From: Ectobacillus sp042610425
Lineage (GTDB): Bacteria > Bacillota > Bacilli > Bacillales > Bacillaceae_G
Reading direction: 5' to 3'
Assembly: GCF_042610425.1 (NCBI RefSeq)
Contig: NZ_JBGJZM010000001.1
Span: forward strand, 1,550,001-1,614,000
DNA length: 64,000 bases
Below, one piece after another: positions 59,150 to 64,000 of the stretch. Under the pieces are notes generated by a model. That model was not told where the DNA came from and did not search any database. It saw only the letters and a list, made by a program, of their open reading frames with translations. The stretch's first letter is position 1. Every line of letters begins with the position of its first letter. The translations under genes and the position numbers were made by a program.

Positions 59150-60388
59150 TTAGGAATTCTTTCGCTTAAATCCACTAAGATTACGTAACTGAATTCCAAC
59201 TATGCTTCCTAGCATCGCCATAATCATCCAAACCCAGCCATGTAAGCTGAATGATGCAATTCCTGAAAAATAAGCACCGATGTTACATCCAAAGGCAAGG
59301 CGAGCACCGTATCCCATTAATATTCCACCAATCATAAGACCAACCAACATCTTAAATGGATACGAACGAAGGCTAAAACGGATTGCTTTACCAGAAAGTG
59401 CAACAGCTAGTAAGGCCCCTAGCATAATGCCAATGTCAGAAACGGTTGTACCGTCATGAAAGACACTCGTATTAAGGGCCGCTGCATTCGGTGCACTCTT
59501 CCAATAACCCCATGTTTCAACAGGAATTCCAATAGCTCCAGATACCTTTGCACCCCATAATGCGAATGCAGATGTAATGCCCCACGGTTTTCCTGCAATA
59601 AGAAGAAAGGCAACGCCTCCAATAGCTAATGCAATCGTTCCTGCCATCCAAGACCATGGACCTTGAAGAAGCATTTTAAGCGAAAACGGTTCTTTGCTAA
59701 ATACAGTTTCCAATTTCCCGTGACTACGACGTTCTACGAAAATCGTGATGAAAAAAACAATGGCAATTAACAATAAATTAAATGCGAAGCCGCCAACCGT
59801 ACCAAATGATTGTAGGAAGGAAATCGGTTGCAGATGCGGCAAATTCGTCCACCATATAAAATGAGCGCTACCAATCACCGATCCGATGATAAAACCAACG
59901 AGAGTGATAACCGAACGAGCATCTCCGCCGCCAAGATGATACAGTGTGCCAGATGCACATCCATCTCCCATTTGCATCCCGATTCCAAATAAAAATGCTC
60001 CAAAAAGGAGAGATACCCCTACCGGCGAAATGGATGCTACAACAGGGTGACCAAACATCGTCCCCTTTATTAAAAACGGTAAGAATAATAGATTTGTAAT
60101 CACAAATAGAATCATTTGTGCACGAATACCCACACCTTTTTTATCGCTCAAAAAATAACGAAATGAACTAGTAAAACCGTAGTGTGCATGATATAAAGCT
60201 AATCCTAAAAAACCACCTAGAACATATAATTCCGCCTGCTTTCCTGAAAAAGCATTTCCTAACCACACGGCTCCAAGAACAAAAAGAAGAAGGGTAATAT
60301 AAATGATTGCTTGATTATTTTTTGGCACTATTCCTCTTGATTTAGTTGGAATTATTTGTGTCGCATTAGCTGAATTTGACACGTACAT
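59150..60388 (-). CDS. YeeE/YedE-family sulfur-compound transporter
   Basis: About 412 aa with 12 or more TM helices. The two conserved Cys motifs of the family are present: MGDGCASGTLYHLGGGDARS and LAFGCNIGAYFSGIAS. TsuA-type members import thiosulfate through relay cysteines; others are linked to selenium. The frame is open to 60427; MYVSN (60388) or GTG 60382 fit SD GGAGAGG better. No TusA/sulfurtransferase gene adjoins. A degraded copy of its 5' end lies at 63105-63225. Confidence 0.88.
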   Translation of the reverse strand: MYVSNSANATQIIPTKSRGIVPKNNQAIIYITLLLFVLGAVWLGNAFSGKQAELYVLGGFLGLALYHAHYGFTSSFRYFLSDKKGVGIRAQMILFVITNLLFLPFLIKGTMFGHPVVASISPVGVSLLFGAFLFGIGMQMGDGCASGTLYHLGGGDARSVITLVGFIIGSVIGSAHFIWWTNLPHLQPISFLQSFGTVGGFAFNLLLIAIVFFITIFVERRSHGKLETVFSKEPFSLKMLLQGPWSWMAGTIALAIGGVAFLLIAGKPWGITSAFALWGAKVSGAIGIPVETWGYWKSAPNAAALNTSVFHDGTTVSDIGIMLGALLAVALSGKAIRFSLRSYPFKMLVGLMIGGILMGYGARLAFGCNIGAYFSGIASFSLHGWVWMIMAMLGSIVGIQLRNLSGFKRKNS

Positions 60389-60562
60389 CCTCTCCTTCAC
60401 TAATCTATAACAGTAGAAGTATAGCATATTATGTGTTTATATCCAATATTACCGATGGGCTTTATTAAAAATAATTTAAAATAATGATTACTATGTCTAT
60501 TACATCTCGTTGCAACATCAATCCAAATACGGTAGGATAAAATAGAAAGAGAGAATGATTCT

Positions 60563-60793
60563 ATGTCAAATTATTTTATGAAAATTATTATTGTAGCTTT
60601 GATTATTGTATTTGCTTTTGTTATGCAAAATTGGAGAACAAAATATTATGATTATCAATGTGGAAAGTGTGATTGGAAATTCAACTTGCCTGTTCCGATT
60701 GCCGTTTTATCTATTCATTTTTTTGGATATAAGTATGTAAAATGTCCAAGCTGTGGTAAATGGGGTTGGGTACGTCCTGTTGGAAAAGGATAA
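60563..60793 (+). CDS. Membrane-anchored zinc-ribbon protein, 76 aa
   Basis: A TM helix (FMKIIIVALIIVFAFVMQ) precedes a four-Cys ribbon: YQCGKCDWKF and VKCPSCGKWGWVRPVGKG. The soluble part should bind one zinc. SD AGAGAG precedes ATG. Small membrane zinc-ribbon proteins are common in Firmicutes; function unknown. Confidence 0.8.
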   Translation: MSNYFMKIIIVALIIVFAFVMQNWRTKYYDYQCGKCDWKFNLPVPIAVLSIHFFGYKYVKCPSCGKWGWVRPVGKG

Positions 60794-60987
60794 AGTAAAA
60801 TAAAGGTATGGAATTAAACCTTTGCTAATGATTAGAAGAAATAAAAAGTATGTAGATGACTATAACGGGTTTACTTTAGAGGTGCAAAACAAATAATTGC
60901 AGTCACTTTTACAGGAATTTTTACATTTAATTTGTTATTGCTGAACAATAGAAGAAGATTGCGACGTAGATACTGATTAATTTTTAC

Positions 60988-61488
60988 TTATAAGTTAAGT
61001 TTCTTTTCTCGTTTGATTCCAGTATAATTACCATCTTGAACCATTCCAACATACTCAAATCCAAGTCCACTATAATATTCATTTAACTTATGATTTGAAG
61101 CCTGACAATCTAATCTAATTTTATTTTTACCATGTTTAATTGCAATTTGTTCACAGAATTTAATTATAGTCGCTCCAATGCCAGAAACCCCTATATCGGT
61201 AACCAAATTATGAATATAGTAACTTTGCGAACTGTCATTCCAACACTTATCTTGTTCTAATAATGCAAATGCTCCTATAACGCTATTTAAATCCCCATAT
61301 TTAACAACATAAAGTTGACCCTTTGATACTAATTCTTCATAATAGTTTTTGGGATAGTATTTAAGATAATTCGTTTTATTCCATTGACTTATGTTATTTT
61401 CATCCATCCATTTTATACGTTTTTGTATAAGTATCAAAATTTCATCAATATCTTCATTCATTGCCTTTTGAAAAATATATCTATCCAC
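60988..61488 (-). CDS. GNAT-family N-acetyltransferase
   Basis: 166 aa. The acetyl-CoA site is present but weak (LVTDIGVSGIGATIIKFCEQIA), followed by IRLDCQASNHKLNEYYSGLGFEYVG. The N-terminal FQKAMNEDIDEILILIQKRIKWM is typical of GNATs. The usual Q/RxxGxG/A loop reads GVSGIGA. Substrate unknown. Confidence 0.85.
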   Translation of the reverse strand: MDRYIFQKAMNEDIDEILILIQKRIKWMDENNISQWNKTNYLKYYPKNYYEELVSKGQLYVVKYGDLNSVIGAFALLEQDKCWNDSSQSYYIHNLVTDIGVSGIGATIIKFCEQIAIKHGKNKIRLDCQASNHKLNEYYSGLGFEYVGMVQDGNYTGIKREKKLNL

Positions 61489-61688
61489 GACATAGTTCTC
61501 CCTTCTTTTCTAATCTATAATTTTACACTATAATAAAATAAAATTTACTCAATTATGTAAATGATTTTTGTTGCACATTATATTACTATTGTCTATTTAT
61601 ATTATAAACTAATCCTATAGAAGTTAGCATTCTACTATCGATGTTTTACCTAGATTTTTTATTTCGTCCTGTCACGAAAATAATATTT

Positions 61689-62120
61689 TCAATTCCAGAC
61701 TGAACCGCTTCTTCGACAATATATTGATCCTCTTCTTTCCTTTGTATGTTCGGCAAATACCCAGAAACGGCTTCCTGTAAAGTTTACGATTAATCCCAGT
61801 GCAGTTACCCCGCACTTACTAATTAGGATGGACCATCCTGCATATTGATGGAGAATGACGAGCATTACGGAAGTAATTACAAGTGTGATTATGTTCACAA
61901 AAACAAATTTTCCCATTTCATATTTTCGGCCAATATATTCCCCAATAACTCCACGCATAATAAGTACAATTCCACTAAAGAGCAGCTGAATGATGATAAT
62001 AGAGGCCCAGCCCGTTACGGTGCTGTCAGTAAATAATTTTAAATACAGTACTACGAGCATGTAGAGAAAGCCTGCGACGGAAAACATACCACCGACAATG
62101 CTGGCAAGTTTTAGCGGCTA
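61689..62120 (-). pseudogene. Chimeric remnant: GT2 C-terminus joined to GtrA C-terminus
   Basis: PLKLASIVGGMFSVAGFLYMLVVLYLKLF... through GVIGEYIGRKYE is the C-terminal TM end of a GtrB/YkcC-type GT2 glycosyltransferase. Directly after, MGKFVFVNIITLVITSVM... to VNFTGSRFWVFAEHTKE is the C-terminal half of a GtrA flippase. The join is internal, so a deletion has fused the two. A stop lies just upstream and the catalytic GT-A domain is missing. Confidence 0.78.
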
Positions 62121-62134
62121 ATAGGAGAAAGAAG

Positions 62135-62284
62135 TCATCCCGTCCATAGACAACTTCGTTCACAATTATAATTTTTTTTCAAATACGTGATGAGTTTCTC
62201 ATCCACTTGTGTGTCCTTATTTCCTGTATTCTTCACAGCTGTTCCTTCCTGGCTCGTTTTTAATGCAGACTGTAACCATTCATC
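62135..62284 (-). pseudogene. C-terminal remnant of a GT39-type (YkcB-like) glycosyltransferase
   Basis: The frame reads DEWLQSALKTSQEG...QVDEKLITYLKKNYN then ends. VDEKLITYLKKNYN resembles the extracytoplasmic tail of YkcB-like GT39 enzymes. There is no start or TM region. It lies directly upstream (on the minus strand) of the GT2/GtrA chimera, the order expected for a decayed ykcBC-type locus. Confidence 0.5.
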
Positions 62285-63002
62285 TTAACTTCTGCTTTAT
62301 CCAAAATGGACTATAGAGTAGTAAAAAACTAATAATGAGTACTCCTTCCACTGATAAAAGATACCATGGCCATGGACCTAGATAATTCAGAATGGATGAA
62401 ATCTCAGGTTTTTTCATCAAGTACAGATAATTTGCATGTAGAAAACGATTGATCAAAAATACACACCCTGCATACAAATTCACGATTAGCACACTCATCC
62501 AAAGTGAGCGAAATGTCGGTTTATATTTCTCTACTGCTAGCATAAAGATACAGGCAAGAATAACACCCCCGTGAGAGACATAAAAATCAATGTATCGAAA
62601 ATGCGGAAAGGAGTAGATACCCAGATCAGGTGTCAGCATGGCTTGGATCGAACTGCTTATTCCAGCAAAATATAAAAATCGAAATAAACTAACGCTCCTT
62701 GTTACTAACATCACGATGGAAAGCAAAATGGAAATATCGCTAAGATGAAGAGGTAAAGTCGAACCAAGCGACCAAATATGAAAATAAAGGAACCAGATGT
62801 GGTAACTGGCTTCTGCAAGAATTAAAAGAATGGCGAGTGAATAACAAAACAAATGATTCCTTTTTGACTCTGCAAACCACGTTCTAACCATGAACAGGCA
62901 CATACAGAGTAACCCAATCGTTAATACGGTTAAAAGATGTTCTTCTGAAAACAATTGAAAAGGATGATTTGGATAGTCTTTTTGAAAATATGGCTGCATC
63001 AT
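62280..63002 (-). CDS. TIGR02206/YwaF-like membrane protein
   Basis: 240 aa with seven predicted TM helices. Characteristic: PFQLFSEEHLLTVLTIG, LPLHLSDISILLSIVMLV and YVSHGGVILACIFML, then YLMKKPEISSILNYLGPWPWYLL, as in the YwaF/TMEM164-related family. SD AGGTGAA precedes ATG 63002. Function unknown. Confidence 0.87.
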   Translation of the reverse strand: MMQPYFQKDYPNHPFQLFSEEHLLTVLTIGLLCMCLFMVRTWFAESKRNHLFCYSLAILLILAEASYHIWFLYFHIWSLGSTLPLHLSDISILLSIVMLVTRSVSLFRFLYFAGISSSIQAMLTPDLGIYSFPHFRYIDFYVSHGGVILACIFMLAVEKYKPTFRSLWMSVLIVNLYAGCVFLINRFLHANYLYLMKKPEISSILNYLGPWPWYLLSVEGVLIISFLLLYSPFWIKQKLR

Positions 63003-63104
63003 TTCACCTCATATTAATAAGTCTAGCTACACCCTTATTTTCACTTAAACCACCATCATTTTATTCGGTTTTGTTTATTATCAAAATTCCTCATCTTTTT
63101 CAAA

Positions 63105-63225
63105 CTAAACTACTTTATTTAGCAGGAATTATTTTTGCAGCTTGGGCTGAATTAAAAACATACATCCATAGCATATTATTTCTTAATATCCAATATCGCC
63201 GGCGGGTTTTATCAAAAATAATAAA
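63105..63225 (-). pseudogene. Degraded duplicate of the YeeE/YedE gene 5' end and upstream region
   Basis: This aligns on the plus strand with 60342-60478: TTTAG..GGAATTATTT, GCTGAATT...ACATACATCC, ATAGCATATTAT, ATATCCAATAT.(A/G)CCG and AAAAATAAT are shared in order. A 30-nt gap removes the SD region. The coding part has stops and no SD. It shows that a second copy of the locus once stood here. Confidence 0.65.
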
Positions 63226-63264
63226 AGAGGAAGAAAGCAAAAAATTTTGTTTTCTTCCTCTTTT
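63223..63264. terminator. Bidirectional terminator
   Basis: AAAAGAGGAAGAAA... pairs with ...TTTCTTCCTCTTTT. It lies between the GT-C gene and the YeeE remnant. Confidence 0.88.
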
Positions 63265-63319
63265 GTAATTAAATTATTCTTTAAATAGTTTCATCCGATT
63301 TATTCCATGGCACTTTTCC

Positions 63320-64000
63320 TTATTTTAATGTAAATATTTTCTTTTTCACAGCAATATCCCATCCTACTTTAATAAGATAGATAAAGAATAATACATTCAA
63401 AAGTGACGTTATAATCAATGGTAAGCTATACGGTAGACCGTCTGAACCACTTGTTCGGAATAAAACTGCAAAGGTATTGATAAAAATAGTTGCACTGAAA
63501 CCGGCACATAACCAAAGTAATCTTTTGTCCTTAATGTAGATAAATGCCAGTAGAGACAGGGCAGCAGCAGGGAATAAATATCTTTCATGCATACTAGTAG
63601 AAAAAGTAAAGACTCCTGAAATCTGCAAAAGCGCCGCAATAGAAGCGAATTTTGTAGTACGTCCTTTTATGTAAACAAACCACGAAAACAAGGTAACTAT
63701 AACAATAGCTATAAGTCCCCATACATGATAGTTTAGTAGAAACAAAGTCGTCGTATTTGGCTTAAAGTTGCCTCCAATAAGACTGAAGAAGTTGAATGCA
63801 TTCATCGAACCATAAGGATATTCCCCAATTGTTTTAGAATAGAGTTTAACAATCCATATCGGATCTTGTTGTAATGAAAAGGGAATAATTACCATCAATA
63901 CTGTTGCTATACTCGTAACAGCCGCTATTACAAAACGTTTTACATTTTTCAAACTAATTAGCACAAAGAAAAATACAGGAAGATAAATAATACCTTGTGG
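63320..64000 (-). CDS. GT-C-type integral membrane glycosyltransferase (partial)
   Basis: The last 226 or so residues of a polytopic enzyme, cut by the right edge (the frame continues to 64000). It has about 7 TM helices, MNAFNFFSLIGGN, and FTFSTSMHERYLFPAAALSLLAF, the HERY(L)F motif typical of DUF2029/ArnT-like GT-C glycosyltransferases. Such enzymes move sugars from polyprenyl phosphates on the outer face of the membrane. It belongs to the same decayed surface-glycan locus as the remnants at 61.7-62.3 kb. Confidence 0.75.
   Translation of the reverse strand, partial: PQGIIYLPVFFFVLISLKNVKRFVIAAVTSIATVLMVIIPFSLQQDPIWIVKLYSKTIGEYPYGSMNAFNFFSLIGGNFKPNTTTLFLLNYHVWGLIAIVIVTLFSWFVYIKGRTTKFASIAALLQISGVFTFSTSMHERYLFPAAALSLLAFIYIKDKRLLWLCAGFSATIFINTFAVLFRTSGSDGLPYSLPLIITSLLNVLFFIYLIKVGWDIAVKKKIFTLK

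Noticed and set aside
62969..63268. 99-codon plus-strand frame
   Set aside because: It has no SD, runs antisense to the YwaF-like start, through the YeeE remnant and into a terminator.

Overview
The window comes from a low-GC, endospore-forming member of the Bacillaceae. The evidence is a gamma-type SASP gene (sspE), a sporulenol/hopene-type cyclase (sqhC), two sigma-K-like promoters, several His/Tyr- or Gly/Met-rich coat-like proteins, a bacillithiol-dependent FosB, YfiB/YfiC- and YknXYZ-type ABC systems, and a Bacillus-style DbpA helicase. Ribosome binding sites are strong and TTG/GTG starts are frequent. No phage, insertion sequence or CRISPR array is visible. Decay is common: at least seven pseudogenes or remnants are scattered through the window.

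Layout. 0-11.5 kb: 3' end of trpB, a tiny membrane protein, FrnE-like DsbA, a 14-TM MFS pump, DbpA helicase, YceI, a heterodimeric ABC exporter, a Nim-like flavoprotein, and glnK-amt behind a consensus promoter with a GlnR/TnrA box. 11.6-18.7 kb: MFS remnant, PAS-PAS-GGDEF-EAL protein, frameshifted marR, YHYH repeat protein, histidine phosphatase, small membrane protein. 18.7-28.6 kb: one co-directional minus-strand cluster, eutW-eutV-[terminator/antiterminator]-eutA-eutB-eutC-permease-HODM alpha (DUF3445)-DmmA-like-ferredoxin reductase. 29-35 kb: MATE pump, lone tRNA-Ala(GGC), an ApbE/ferric-reductase-like island that seems to have lost its FMN-binding acceptor, cREC protein and fosB. 35-45 kb: extra RNase J, broken endonuclease, spore cupin, YppC-like DUF2515 protein, ferritin-like protein, sspE, sqhC. 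45-56 kb: coat-like small proteins, ABC-2 transporter with its TetR, DUF2325, tandem-repeat protein, GH18 glucosidase, YknXYZ exporter. 56-64 kb: DMT exporters flanking an Lrp regulator, YeeE/YedE transporter, and a decayed surface-glycosylation locus running off the right edge.

The most interesting system is the 18.7-28.6 kb cluster. It joins ethanolamine ammonia-lyase (EutBC, with EutA reactivase and EutVW control, but no microcompartment genes) to a complete three-subunit haem-dependent oxidative N-demethylase of the dimethylamine monooxygenase type. Each of these genes overlaps or lies close to the next. The simplest reading is a pathway that oxidatively demethylates N-methylated ethanolamines (from choline or phospholipid head groups) and passes the ethanolamine to EutBC. 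That reading is inference from gene order; the family assignments are read from the sequence.

Regulatory sites that can be read directly include the glnK promoter with a downstream GlnR box, an ANTAR-type hairpin overlapping a terminator before eutA, a TetR operator just downstream of a consensus promoter, a twin-palindrome promoter before a YrdB-like gene, and two copies of a 64-bp sigma-K-like promoter element, one of which no longer serves any gene.
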